Assembly (NCBI GenBank): GCA_030740295.1
Contig: JASLXP010000278.1
Location: 1 to 17,057, forward strand
Source: Planctomycetota bacterium
GTDB lineage: Bacteria > Planctomycetota > PUPC01 > JACPCR01
DNA: 17,057 bases
Reading direction: 5' to 3'
The notes under the pieces were generated by a model. That model saw only the letters and a list, made by a program, of their open reading frames with translations. It searched no databases and was not told where the DNA came from. The position numbers and the translations under genes are program-made. Shown here one piece after another: positions 4,838 through 14,400 of the stretch (positions are counted from its first letter, which is position 1; each line of letters starts with the position of its first letter).

Positions 4838-7267
4838 ATGAGGCCCGCCGAGCCACATCAGCTTTCGAGATATCTCGCTGCCGGTTTGCTGGCCATCACG
4901 GCTGGAAATGCGGCCCTGGCGGCCGACCCGTTCGACTACTTCGCCAACAACTGGAACGTGATTGGACTGAAGGACTATCGCCGCGGCACGCGTGTGACCC
5001 CCGATAACAGCCTTCAACTGGCCAATGCCATGGTCCAGCTCCGGGTGGGGCGAAATCTACTTCCCTTGAGCCGGCAGCACGGGAAGCTGGCGCAGGCCGG
5101 TTGGCTTCCCATTATCCTGATCACGGCTGAGGACGGTCCCGTCCGCTACGACATCAGGCTGTGGGCCACGCCGCTACCGACCGTGAAAGACTGGCGTAAA
5201 GCCTTCGACTGGCCGACCGAGGGCGAGAACTTCCTGAACTGGATCCAGGTGAAGGCCACGAACACGAGCGACCAGGAAGCCAAAGCGAGAGTGAAGACCT
5301 CCAGCTCGCGTGCGGATGCCAACAAGGCGTTCGACTGGGCCTTGGAACCTGGAGCGAGCTCGGCAGCAACGGTACGCATTCCCTTTTCGCCCGCTAAGGA
5401 TGCCGCCGCGTTTGCTGACGCAGATCCGTCAGTGTGGCTGGAGCGTACGGTTGAATATTGGGAAGGCATTCTCTCAAACGCCGCCCACATCGAGGTGCCC
5501 TGCCGGAAAGCGACCGAAGCCCTGCTCGCGGCGCACGTGTGCCAGCTCATTGCCAATGACCGCGGTGATGTCCATGGCGGCGAAGGGTTCTATGACCAAT
5601 TCTACATCCGCGATGGGGCCTACCAGGTCATGGAGCTCGAAGAGGCCGGGCTGTGGGACGCGGCAAAGAAGGCCGTCGCTCTCTATCTTCCCCGGCAGAG
5701 ATCGGACGGGCGTTTTGAGTCGCAAAGGGGCCAGTTCGACGCCAACGGCCAGGCGCTTTGGGTTCTGTGGCAGTACTACAAAATGACGGCGGATCGAGCG
5801 TGGCTTGAAAGCGTGTACCTTAAAATGCGCCGTGCGGTGGACTGGACCATGAAGGCGCGCCGGTTGGCTCCGGTCGACTCTCCCTTCGCCGGCGTGCTGC
5901 CCAACGCGCTGGCCGACGGCGAATTCCTCTGGGGCGGCAAGCATCATATCGTGGGGTATGACTTCTGGAACCTGCGGGGCATGCTCTGCACAGCCGACGC
6001 GGCCCGGATTCTCGGCAGAAAGGCCGAAGCCAAAGAGCTGATGAAGGAAGCAGGCCTCTATCGCAATGCCCTTGACGCGGCCTGGAAGAGAACCGGGCTG
6101 GCTCATTTCCCACCCAGTTGGGAGAAGGCCGGCACGCACTGGGGGAATACCGAGACCCTCTGGCCCACCGCGATCTTCGAGCGGGATGACCCGCGGATCG
6201 CCGCACTGAGCAAGCATGTTCGCGGGGATTTTCACGGCGGGTTCATAGAAGGAACGATTCAGTGGCGCGGGCACGCCCCCGCCATTCATCCGTACATGGG
6301 CGCGTATACTACTATGACGGACCTGACCCGCGGAAAACACGAGGATGTGGTTGAGGACTTCTATTGGTATCTCCTGCACACCACCGCTGCGCATGCCTTC
6401 CCGGAGGGGATCTACTACAAGAGCCGTGTCGCGTGGAACAACACGATCCCCCACGTCACCGGCGCCTGCAACTACGCCATCATGCTGCGCCACATGCTCG
6501 TCCATGAGGAAGGTGAGAACCTGCACCTGCTGAAGGCCGTGCCCGATTGGTGGTTGGGCGATGGCGAGGAGATCAGAATAGAACGTCTACCTACTCATTT
6601 CGGGGTGATGGCGCTGACGATTCAAGGCACAGAGAAGGGCGTGAATGTCGTTCTCGACAGACCAACGCGTCGAGCGCCGGGGAGAACCGTGCTTCACCTC
6701 CCGACGTCCCGGCGGCTCCTCAACAAGCTCGACGGGGTCGAGATCGTTACGCGTTCTCCCCAAGTGAAGCGTTGGGATTTCCCCACGGTCGTGGCTCTCT
6801 ATGAGAAATCCGATCCGCCCGCTACTTGGACCAGGCCGGACGCTCTGAGCCTGACCACCCACAAGCCGGTCACTTGTTCGTCCGCGCTGCCTTCTTATCC
6901 CGTTGGGCAGGCCAATGACGGGTACGCCAGCGACACGCGCCGTTACTGGGCCACGGACGTAGAGAAGCTGAAAGATCCGGAACCATTGTGGCAGGTAGAC
7001 CTCGAGGAACCAACGGCTGTCGGCAGGATCGTGGTTGTCGGGTATTACGGCGACAAGCGTTCCTACGGTTTTACCGTTGAGACTTCACTGGACGCAAAGA
7101 AGTGGGATATGGTCGCCGACCGGCGCGACAGCAAACAGCTCTCGACCGCCAAGGGGTACACCTGCCGCTTCGCCCCGCGCCCGGTGCGCTACATCCGCGT
7201 TACCCAGACCCACAACTCAGCCAACACTGGCCGGCACCTGGTGGAGGTGATGGCGTTCGGGGAGTGA
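4838..7267 (+). CDS. Secreted six-hairpin (alpha/alpha)6 glycosidase-like protein with C-terminal F5/8C (discoidin) domain
   Basis: Probably cleaves a polysaccharide or glycoconjugate outside the cytoplasm. The signal peptide runs to about residue 28 (AAGLLAITAGNAALA, then ADPFDY). Residues ~35-220 are beta-rich, like the N-terminal sandwich of GH15/63/78-type enzymes. Residues ~225-560 are the helical toroid, with DQFYIRDGAYQVMELEEAG (RDG at 258-260, Asp259 a candidate substrate or catalytic residue), repeated paired helices (GQALWVLWQYYKMTADRAWL), TLWPTAIF and PHVTGACNYAIMLRHML. A short beta domain follows (MALTIQGTEKGVNVVLDRP). Residues ~660-807 are a discoidin-type carbohydrate-binding module (LWQVDLEEPTAVGRIVVVGY, VRYIRVTQTHNSANTGRH, then VEVMAFGE). 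No CAZy family can be assigned by eye. The start has a strong AGGAGGT. It is the first gene of a rightward group and is divergent from the radical SAM gene. Confidence 0.85.
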   Translation: MRPAEPHQLSRYLAAGLLAITAGNAALAADPFDYFANNWNVIGLKDYRRGTRVTPDNSLQLANAMVQLRVGRNLLPLSRQHGKLAQAGWLPIILITAEDGPVRYDIRLWATPLPTVKDWRKAFDWPTEGENFLNWIQVKATNTSDQEAKARVKTSSSRADANKAFDWALEPGASSAATVRIPFSPAKDAAAFADADPSVWLERTVEYWEGILSNAAHIEVPCRKATEALLAAHVCQLIANDRGDVHGGEGFYDQFYIRDGAYQVMELEEAGLWDAAKKAVALYLPRQRSDGRFESQRGQFDANGQALWVLWQYYKMTADRAWLESVYLKMRRAVDWTMKARRLAPVDSPFAGVLPNALADGEFLWGGKHHIVGYDFWNLRGMLCTADAARILGRKAEAKELMKEAGLYRNALDAAWKRTGLAHFPPSWEKAGTHWGNTETLWPTAIFERDDPRIAALSKHVRGDFHGGFIEGTIQWRGHAPAIHPYMGAYTTMTDLTRGKHEDVVEDFYWYLLHTTAAHAFPEGIYYKSRVAWNNTIPHVTGACNYAIMLRHMLVHEEGENLHLLKAVPDWWLGDGEEIRIERLPTHFGVMALTIQGTEKGVNVVLDRPTRRAPGRTVLHLPTSRRLLNKLDGVEIVTRSPQVKRWDFPTVVALYEKSDPPATWTRPDALSLTTHKPVTCSSALPSYPVGQANDGYASDTRRYWATDVEKLKDPEPLWQVDLEEPTAVGRIVVVGYYGDKRSYGFTVETSLDAKKWDMVADRRDSKQLSTAKGYTCRFAPRPVRYIRVTQTHNSANTGRHLVEVMAFGE

Positions 7268-7290
7268 CGGTCAAGTAAATTCCCCTTCTC

Positions 7291-7320
7291 TTCTATGGAG
7301 CCTGCTGACACGTCATAGAA
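7291..7320. repeat. Inverted repeat TTCTATG...CATAGAA after the glycosidase gene
   Basis: Perfect 7-base arms at 7291-7297 and 7314-7320 with a 16-nt spacer, beginning 24 bp after the glycosidase stop and lying between it and the aminotransferase. The stem is AT-rich and lacks a T-run, so it is a weak terminator at best. A protein-binding site controlling the downstream pair is equally possible. Confidence 0.3.
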
Positions 7321-7438
7321 TGGCCGCGGAGAATCCTGCTTTGCATCGAGGTTTACAAAGGTTGGCCGGGGGTGCATTCTCACATGCATGCAATCCCTGG
7401 CTCGCAAGCTGAGGGTTGGGTTTTACCTCTGTCTTCAC

Positions 7439-7442
7439 GGAG
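7439..7442 (+). promoter_or_regulatory. Ribosome binding site supporting a TTG start of the aminotransferase
   Basis: GGAG followed by 7 nt and TTG at 7450. The encoded start LSNAGGKERARF resembles the normal beginning of DegT proteins (lsi-NGGpkaR). The upstream ATG at 7372 has no good ribosome site and would add 26 residues without family character. Confidence 0.6.
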
Positions 7443-7449
7443 ATCTTTC

Positions 7450-8703
7450 TTGTCGAACGCGGGAGGGAAAGAACGGGCACGTTTCGGCGCCCAGGCTTTC
7501 GAAACTGTACCGGCCCAGTTGCCCCGGCAGTTCCCCAGGGCCATGGGGCCCAACTGCATGAAATACCTTCAAGAGGTCGTCGACTCTGGTCTCACCTGCA
7601 ACCTGGTCGGCCGTTTCGAGAAAGCCTTTGCTGAAACCCTCGGCGTAAAGCACTGCATTGCCACACCCGGCTGCACTCCTGCCCTGGCGATTCTGGCCGC
7701 TGGTTTGGGTTTCCAGCCGGGCGATGAAATCATCGTCAGCCCGGTGACGGATTATGGGTCCGTTCAGGGCCTGATTGCCGAAAATTACATTCCCGTCTTT
7801 GCTGATACTCAGCCAGGATCGATCAACATTAGCGCCGCGACAATTGAGCCATGCATCAGTGACCGCACCAGGGCGGTCCTCGTGGTTCACAAGACCGGGA
7901 TTATCTGCGACATGGACCCGATTAACGAACTGGCCGCGAGGCACGGTCTCATCGTCTACGAAGACGCCTGCCAGGCTGTTCTGGGTAAATACAGAGGTCG
8001 ATACGCGGGCACCATTTCAACGGCTGGCGGCTTTTCTTTTGACTCAGAGAAGACGCTTGGCTCTGACGTGGGAGGATGCCTGGTAACTGACGATGACGAC
8101 TTGAACGACAGGATTCGTTTTATCGGTCAGAGCCGCGGCGGAGAAATGGTCCCGGGATTCGGCCGGTCTCATACCGCCGGGGGGTACCCTTACCGCATGA
8201 CCCAGAGTACGGCGGCGATCACTCTGGCGCAGCTTGAAATCATCCACGAAAACGTGGCCCGGCGAGATCGCATGATTCGCCTGTTGAACAGGATGCTCTC
8301 TGAAATTCCCGGCATCACGCCACTTCCCATTCCAGATTATCTCGATGTCTATTCCTGCTGGATGGCCGGATTTAATATCGATGCGGACGCGTTCACATGC
8401 AGCGCTGATGAATTCGCTTCCCAACTGGCCGAAGCAGGAGTTCCGGGCGCAGGAACGGGACGCTATTACCTGATGCCTGCCTCCCTGCAGTTCCTTCAGG
8501 AAGAGGCGCGGGACCAGGTCTATCCTTTTTCGCAGCCGCCAGCCTCACGGGTTTATGAATACAACGCTGATAATTGCCCAAACGCCAGACTTTTTCTGGA
8601 AACGTTCATCCGCTGGAGCACGTTCTGTGAAAAATACGAGGACGAACACTGTGCCCTGGCGGCAAGTTTAGTCAGAGACGTTGCCGACAAGAATAGACCG
8701 TGA
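7450..8703 (+). CDS. DegT/DnrJ/EryC1/StrS-family PLP-dependent aminotransferase
   Basis: Fold-type-I PLP enzyme; relatives transfer an amino group to keto-sugars (amino-sugar or antibiotic-sugar synthesis) or have adapted roles. With the TTG start it is 417 residues, slightly above the usual 370-400. PLP residues are visible: Asp172 in VYEDACQAVLGKYRG pairs with the ring nitrogen, and Lys201 in FSFDSEKTLGSDVGGCLVTD forms the Schiff base and is followed by the family's GG element. The N-terminal motif LGVKHCIATPGCTPALAI is the phosphate-cup region, and PGDEIIVSPVTDYGSV matches the usual large-domain strand. A TTG start at 7450 is preferred because it has GGAG at 7 nt and restores a DegT-like start; the alternative is ATG at 7372 (443 residues). 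It follows the glycosidase by 182 bp and precedes the deacetylase by 33 bp. The substrate is unknown; no nucleotide-sugar genes are adjacent. Confidence 0.9.
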   Translation: MSNAGGKERARFGAQAFETVPAQLPRQFPRAMGPNCMKYLQEVVDSGLTCNLVGRFEKAFAETLGVKHCIATPGCTPALAILAAGLGFQPGDEIIVSPVTDYGSVQGLIAENYIPVFADTQPGSINISAATIEPCISDRTRAVLVVHKTGIICDMDPINELAARHGLIVYEDACQAVLGKYRGRYAGTISTAGGFSFDSEKTLGSDVGGCLVTDDDDLNDRIRFIGQSRGGEMVPGFGRSHTAGGYPYRMTQSTAAITLAQLEIIHENVARRDRMIRLLNRMLSEIPGITPLPIPDYLDVYSCWMAGFNIDADAFTCSADEFASQLAEAGVPGAGTGRYYLMPASLQFLQEEARDQVYPFSQPPASRVYEYNADNCPNARLFLETFIRWSTFCEKYEDEHCALAASLVRDVADKNRP

Positions 8704-8736
8704 ACTGAAACAACTCCGACTCCCGAGTTCAACCTC

Positions 8737-9732
8737 ATGTCCCTGAAAGTCTGTCCCTGGAAACACGGCAAACGCTGGGTTTATTCCATCACCTACGACG
8801 AGGCTCTGGCTGACCTTCATCGGTTCGCCATTCCGATTCATGAGGAATTCGGTTTCCCCGGCCACGTAGAGGCCGTCGTCGGGCAATTAGGTGAAGTGCG
8901 CCAAATCGGAAACTCCAGTTACAACGGCTTCCGCCATATGAACGGCGGTGAGCTGCAGGACCTGCTGGCAAGAGGCTGGGGCGTGGGGAATCACTCGTGG
9001 AGCCATGAGCTCATCTCGCCGGAGATGGTCGATCGGGAGCTCCTCCAGGCGAAAGAGGTTCTCGAAGAGGCCATTGATTCGCCCGTCGATCTCTATTGTG
9101 CCCCCGGAAACAACTCCAACATGGCCGATCATGTCCTGGAAGCGTGCAGGGAATACGGGTACCTCGGCGCGATGAGTCTGACGGACGCGCTCAACCGTCC
9201 CGGAGACGAACTGTTCTGGCTCAACCGCACCGCGCTTCACGACCAGTATTACGGCCCTTTCTTCAGCGAATTCGACCCTTACCGGAACATCCGGCACGCC
9301 CGGGAAGACCAGGGCTGGATCATCGACTATTGCCACTGTCCGCTCGAAGAGCCGGTCCATCGAAACAAGGACTGTACCCAGGAACAGCTTCGCCGTCGTT
9401 TTGAAACTGTTGCCAGCGAAGGGGGCGATGAGGTCTGGTGCGCCCTCCCGGAGGAGGTCGTCTTTTACCATCTCTGTCGGCGGCACGTGCGGATTGAGGA
9501 GGCCGGCGGCAGTGGAGAAGTGCTGTCTTACCGGCTTCGGTTTGAAGACTTGAACGAGAGAGTCACCCAGCGGGAGTTGACCTTCGACGCTGAGGTTCCG
9601 GCTCCATGGTGCCAGTCCCCGAAGGTCTGGATCGACGGCAGTGCTCAGTCAGCTACTCTCATCCGTCCGCGCCTTCTGCGTTTCACCGTGGAAATCGAGG
9701 ACGGAATGCAGGTCGAGTTCAGGCCGTCCTGA
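8737..9732 (+). CDS. NodB-like polysaccharide deacetylase (CE4-type fold), cytosolic
   Basis: Metal-dependent hydrolase of the NodB superfamily, which removes N- or O-acetyl groups from sugars. Motif 1 is SITYDEALADL with Asp21-Glu22 where TFDDG is usual. Motif 2 is GVGNHSWSHE with metal ligands His86 and His90. LYCAPGNNSNMADHV corresponds to the RxPxG region, and the domain ends by about 225. The last ~60 residues (LTFDAEVPAPWCQSPKVWID, then TLIRPRLLRFTVEIEDG) form a small beta domain of unknown role. It has no signal peptide, so it works inside the cell or is not exported by Sec. It starts 33 bp after the aminotransferase and probably shares its transcript, suggesting the two act on the same sugar. 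No clear Shine-Dalgarno. It ends 36 bp before the convergent sulfatase. A glycosidase-like or inactive NodB relative is possible. Confidence 0.82.
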   Translation: MSLKVCPWKHGKRWVYSITYDEALADLHRFAIPIHEEFGFPGHVEAVVGQLGEVRQIGNSSYNGFRHMNGGELQDLLARGWGVGNHSWSHELISPEMVDRELLQAKEVLEEAIDSPVDLYCAPGNNSNMADHVLEACREYGYLGAMSLTDALNRPGDELFWLNRTALHDQYYGPFFSEFDPYRNIRHAREDQGWIIDYCHCPLEEPVHRNKDCTQEQLRRRFETVASEGGDEVWCALPEEVVFYHLCRRHVRIEEAGGSGEVLSYRLRFEDLNERVTQRELTFDAEVPAPWCQSPKVWIDGSAQSATLIRPRLLRFTVEIEDGMQVEFRPS

Positions 9733-9768
9733 GCCTGACTGGATGCAGCATGTCATCGCGATCTGGAT

Positions 9769-11355
9769 TCACTTCGGCGACTCTTTGCGCTTCGCTGGGG
9801 CCGGAGCTTTCTGAGCATATCGGCGCACCTTTACATCATTCTTCTGAGGGGCGCCCGGTGTGCTGCGGCCGTTGGTGATGATCTTTTCCATCAGGTTCTT
9901 CATCCAGACTACTCGCTCGGGTTGCTCGACCGCGAGGTTCTGGTTTTCACCAGGATCATCGCCCAGGTTGTAGAGCTGCAGTGGCTGATCAGTGCCACCT
10001 TTGGTCCAACCGCCTGAGCCGGGGCCAAGGATGAGTTTCCAGTCTTCATGGCGCAGGCCGGGCAGACCTCTCATGGAACAGCTGACTGCGTGCTCTCGGA
10101 CAGGCTTGTTATCTCCCTTCATTAATGGCAACAGACTGAAGCTGTCTTCACCAACCTTATCGGGCAGCTTCGATCCAAAGATGTCAGCAAATGTCGCCAT
10201 GAGGTCCGCCTGGTGCACGAGCTGATCGCATTGGGTTTCGGGCTTCACCTTTCCCGGCCAGCGTACGATGAATGGCACCCGATGTCCGCCCTCCCAGACA
10301 TCGGATTTGTAACCGCGCAGCGGGCCGCTGGCGTAGTGCCCTTTCTTTTCCATGGCCGAGACACCAATGTAAGGCGCGCAGCCATTATCGCTGGTGAAAA
10401 TGACCAGCGTCTTGTCAGCCGCGCCGCTCTTTTCCAGGGCACCAAGCACTCGACCCACTACCGCGTCGGTCTCCATTACGAAATCGGCATACGCGCTGAT
10501 GCCGCTTTTGCCTTTCCATTCTTCGTTCACGGATAGCGGCGTGTGCGGCGAGGTGAGCGGCATGTAAACGAAAAAAGGCTCAGGCTTCTTTGCCTCGCGC
10601 TCGATGAATTGAGCCACACGATCGCCAAGCGCTGGGAGAATGGGTTCCAGTTTCCAGTCCTTTAACGCCGGGCCCTGCACGCTGGCCTGATGATTCCGAA
10701 ACAGGCGCGCCGGCAGAAACTCAGACGGGATGCCGATGGTGCGGTCTTGCTCGATAAAACAGAACGGCGGCCAGTTGGGGACGTCCGTGCCGAAATACTC
10801 ATCGAAACCGCGAGAGATCGGGCCACCGGCAATGGGCTTGGAAAAAGCTTCCTGCCATGAGGTGCGATGTTCGTCAGTAGCGGTCACACCCTTCTTACTG
10901 CCTCCGAAATATTTTCTGTGCCCTTTCGGAATCGGCCAGTTCCAGCCCAAATGCCACTTTCCGATACACACCGTTCGATAGCCATGCTGTTTCGCCAGCC
11001 CTCCGATGGTCAGCCGATCCTTCGCTATCAATGGCGCGCCCCAGAGTCCAACAATGCCCCGCTGCAGTCGCGTCCGCCAGTGGTAGCGGCCGGTAAGAAT
11101 CGTGTACCGCGACGGAGAGCAAACGCCCGAGGACGAGTGCGCATCCGTAAAACGCATCCCCTGCGAAGCCAGCTTGTCGACATGCGGAGTCGGTATCTTT
11201 CCCCGATCCGGGTTGTAACACTGCACGTCACCATAACCGAGGTCGTCAGCATAAATGACGAGGACGTTGGGCTTATGAGGCCCCCGAAATTCTTCGGCCT
11301 GGAGTTTTGGCAATGAAGCCATCAGCAGGGCGGTCAGGAAAACGGTGTATTTCAT
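9769..11355 (-). CDS. Secreted type-I sulfatase (arylsulfatase/glycan sulfatase family)
   Basis: Hydrolyses sulfate esters, most likely on a glycan. A signal peptide is clear (MKYTVFLTALLMASLPKLQA, then EE). Metal ligands come from VLVIYADDLGYGD (Asp37, Asp38) and later TSDNGCAPY. The sulfatase signature is Cys79-Ser-Pro-Ser-Arg (SGVCSPSRYTILTGR), with Cys79 the residue converted to formylglycine, so a maturation enzyme is required. CIGKWHLGWNWPIPKG and YMPLTSPHTPLSVNEEWKG are further family blocks, and VWEGGHRVPFIVRWPG is the usual C-terminal block. The 528-residue length is typical. The start chosen is ATG at 11355, which begins the signal peptide; an in-frame TTG at 11370 would add 5 residues. 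It lies 95 bp after the M60 peptidase on the same strand. The S1 subfamily and substrate cannot be assigned by eye. The only maturation-like gene in the window is the pseudogene at 1552-2034. Confidence 0.96.
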   Translation of the reverse strand: MKYTVFLTALLMASLPKLQAEEFRGPHKPNVLVIYADDLGYGDVQCYNPDRGKIPTPHVDKLASQGMRFTDAHSSSGVCSPSRYTILTGRYHWRTRLQRGIVGLWGAPLIAKDRLTIGGLAKQHGYRTVCIGKWHLGWNWPIPKGHRKYFGGSKKGVTATDEHRTSWQEAFSKPIAGGPISRGFDEYFGTDVPNWPPFCFIEQDRTIGIPSEFLPARLFRNHQASVQGPALKDWKLEPILPALGDRVAQFIEREAKKPEPFFVYMPLTSPHTPLSVNEEWKGKSGISAYADFVMETDAVVGRVLGALEKSGAADKTLVIFTSDNGCAPYIGVSAMEKKGHYASGPLRGYKSDVWEGGHRVPFIVRWPGKVKPETQCDQLVHQADLMATFADIFGSKLPDKVGEDSFSLLPLMKGDNKPVREHAVSCSMRGLPGLRHEDWKLILGPGSGGWTKGGTDQPLQLYNLGDDPGENQNLAVEQPERVVWMKNLMEKIITNGRSTPGAPQKNDVKVRRYAQKAPAPAKRKESPK

Positions 11356-11450
11356 CTGGTCGAATTCCAAGTCCGGGGCAGTATTAGAACGGAGATGATC
11401 CTGAGCACTGGTGTGGCGGCAGTCTGCTTCATCATAACGTTCTTTTCACT

Positions 11451-14400
11451 TCACTCGAAGTAGCGCTCCACGCTTCGGAAGCCCCAGCCATTGAAGCTCG
11501 CGTATTCCATGCGGAGCGAGAGGTCGCCGGACTTGATGCCAGACTGGCTCACCCTGAGGGTTGTGTCCCCGAACTGACACAGGCCGTGGGACAGTCGCAG
11601 GTAACCGACGGTCTCCTTCTTCCGAGGAGCTTTTTCTTTGCCGTAATGACAGCCTACCCGGATGCCGAGCAGATCGCGCTCGTCCCTCCAGAAGAAACTG
11701 GTCCACCTGGGATCATTGAAGGTCATGACCTGCCCGAGCATGGTGGCCCGAAGCAATGACTGGTGATGCTCGTAGGACCTGACGATGCCGTTCGCCTCGC
11801 GGCTGAGGCCCTCGGGAGTAACTTCCACCGTACCTGCGTCAGCGGGCAGGCAGACGTTCTTCCCTGAGTACTCGCCCGCCTCCATGACGCCCCAGGTTGC
11901 GCGGCATCCGCCAGCATCCGGGTCGCCCTTGGTCTGCTGGAGTGTGATTTCGCAGCCGGATTTCGAGACGTTTCGGATTCGGGTCACGAAGTTAGGATGC
12001 TTCTTCAGATCGATGGTGGCGACGACGACGGGCTGGCGGTATGCGCGCGGGAAGGCGATTGCTTTCCATCCTTTTGTGGTCACCTCCTCCACAGACCCGA
12101 CCGCCAGGTGCGGGTTCCTGTCCTCAGGCATGACGTAGATATCGAGCGCGCTCTGAAAGACGTTGCCGTACTTGTTCGTCACTCGAAAAGGAATACTTGC
12201 CTTGCCCATGAAGTCTTTCTCGGGGCGGTAGACGTATGTCCCGTCGTCGTTGCCGGTCAGCTTGCCGTGAGAAGGCTTATCGATGCCGGCGAGCTCTATC
12301 TTTCCGGCATAGGTGAGGGCGTCCTGCACGGGAGAGGGGATAGTGACGGTCTGGCCGGGGCCTATGGCAATCCGGCGCGTGGGAATGTAGACCAGGTCCC
12401 ACTTCGGCAGCTTCATCTGGTCTATCAACTTCGCGGCCTCGGGAGACGGGCCCATTCGGAAGTGTGCGAAATACGGTCGCACGTCATGCTTCGCCTCCTC
12501 CGAAAGGAAGATCAGCCACTTGTCGATCTTTGCCCGGTCCAGCACGACCCGGTCTTCTTTGGTCACCGTCCACCACTTCTTTTTATGGGCCGGCCCGTTG
12601 AAGATGGGCAACTGGTTTACGGGGTCGTCCCCGTGCGTGAAACGGTGAACAACGGTCTTGAATGGCTCCCATCCGAAGCCCTGGACGTATCCGACCATCA
12701 TGCTGGTCACGGGATAGGACCAGTAGTGGGTGTACCTGGTGGTCCACCAGTTGTCTTGCATGAGCCCCTGATGAAGGTCGTCGTTCTTGTCGAAGAGGCG
12801 CAGCATGTGCGCCTCCTCCGTGTCTTTCCAGGCAAAGTCGCCCCGGGTGGCCTTCATGTAGTACCCGGCCCAGTTTGGCGTGGACTCGCCAAGGTTTCCG
12901 AACATCATGCTCCCGCTGTCGCCATGATGGCCGTGCTCGTGAAGGTAGAGCCCGTCGTTATAGGCTTTCATTCTCTTGAGATTGAGGAGGGTCACGACGC
13001 TCTCCTTCGTCTCGTAAAGCGGCCAGGTGGATACGCCCCGCACCGCGTAGTGGACGGTGTGCATGCGGAATGGCTTACCGGTCACGTGGTTGTAGAACCC
13101 GTCGTGCGCGGTGACGTTGCCATCCCACCAGGTCATGAGGTCCGTGGGGCTGTCCAGCTTCCTCAGGGCTTCGGAGTGCGCCACCAGGATGTAGTTTTCG
13201 GTGGCCAGCTCTCCCCAGGGGGCGGGCCGGTTGCGGATGGTCTTCCACTCCTCATCAGTGGTCTTGCCCAGAACAAAGTACGGGGCTTCGATTGCGCCTG
13301 CGACGCGGAACGCGGCGTCCGCGAGGCCGACATTTGCCGGCACGTGAACCAGCATCAAGCCGCCGTGGGGGTTGATGGCCTTTGTGCTGACCGTGGACAG
13401 CGGGAATCGGCGGGAGCTGTGAGGCATGCAGTCGAAGATCTTCGTTTTTTCCTTGCCGTTCAGGTGGTGGCCTATCTGCACGGAAAGATTCTTTCCGACA
13501 AGCTCCTTTGGAATGGTGATGACGACCGGCATCCCGGGCCGTGCATACAGTCCCGTGGAGACCATTTCACTTCCGTGTTTCTTGTCGCTCGATGAGAGCC
13601 GGATGGTTTTCTCCACGGCCGTGGCGCTATCCGGGATCGCCCCGAAGGCAGTTGCCGCACGATGCGCTCCCATTTTCTCCAGCTCATCGACGGGCAAGGT
13701 CTTGAGGTAGAGGTCTTCAATAACCAGCAGGGCTTTCAGCACGGGATTCTCCACCGGCGTTTCCGGTGTCGGAAGCAGGCGAGCCGTGAGCCGGCCGTAT
13801 GCCTTGAGTCTGGCAGCAGTTTCAGGGGTCGCTTTCCGCTCGGCTTTCCCAGCGAGGCTGAAGAGCTCTTGAGCCAGTTGGCCCTGTTCCTTCTTCCCAA
13901 GCCCATTGGCGAAACGGTGCAGGCCTTCGGGTCGCGTGGCGGCCAGCTTTGCCAGGAGGCGCGCCTTGTTCTCCTCCTCATCCCGGATCTTCCGGACGAG
14001 TGCTTTGGTTTTCTTGTCCAGTTCGGGGACCCGGAGATGCTCACCCTTGAGTATGGCCCGTGCGAGCCCGGGACCCTGCCAGGCCACGGCCAGATGGTCA
14101 TCGCCGCCGCCTTCCTTGTGGAGTACACGGATGAAGTAGCGTTTTCCCTTCTCGAGCGTGGCCGCCTTCGACTTCTGGGTTCGTACGCTGTCCCATGCCT
14201 CTCTGCCCGTGTAACCGCCCACGCTGGCAATCTTCTCGAGGTGTCCGGGCTGTTCGTCTGTGCTGAGCCACAACTCGGAGGCATCATCTGATGCGATCCA
14301 GAAGGTATACTCGCCGGTTTCAGGCGGCAGGAGAAGCGTGGAGTACCGGGCGCCGTAGTTGTCGGTGAGGGCGTCTGCCCTGAAGCCGGGCAGGATGCGG

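Noticed and set aside
5474..6526. 350-aa minus-strand open frame within the glycosidase gene
   Set aside because: Shadow of the glycosidase; no family pattern, and the sense strand holds coherent domains and a strong Shine-Dalgarno.
11997..13595. 532-aa open frame on the plus strand inside the M60 gene
   Set aside because: It is antisense to a gene with clear PA14 and M60 motifs, has no recognisable domain or ribosome site, and its composition reflects the GC-rich third positions of the real gene.
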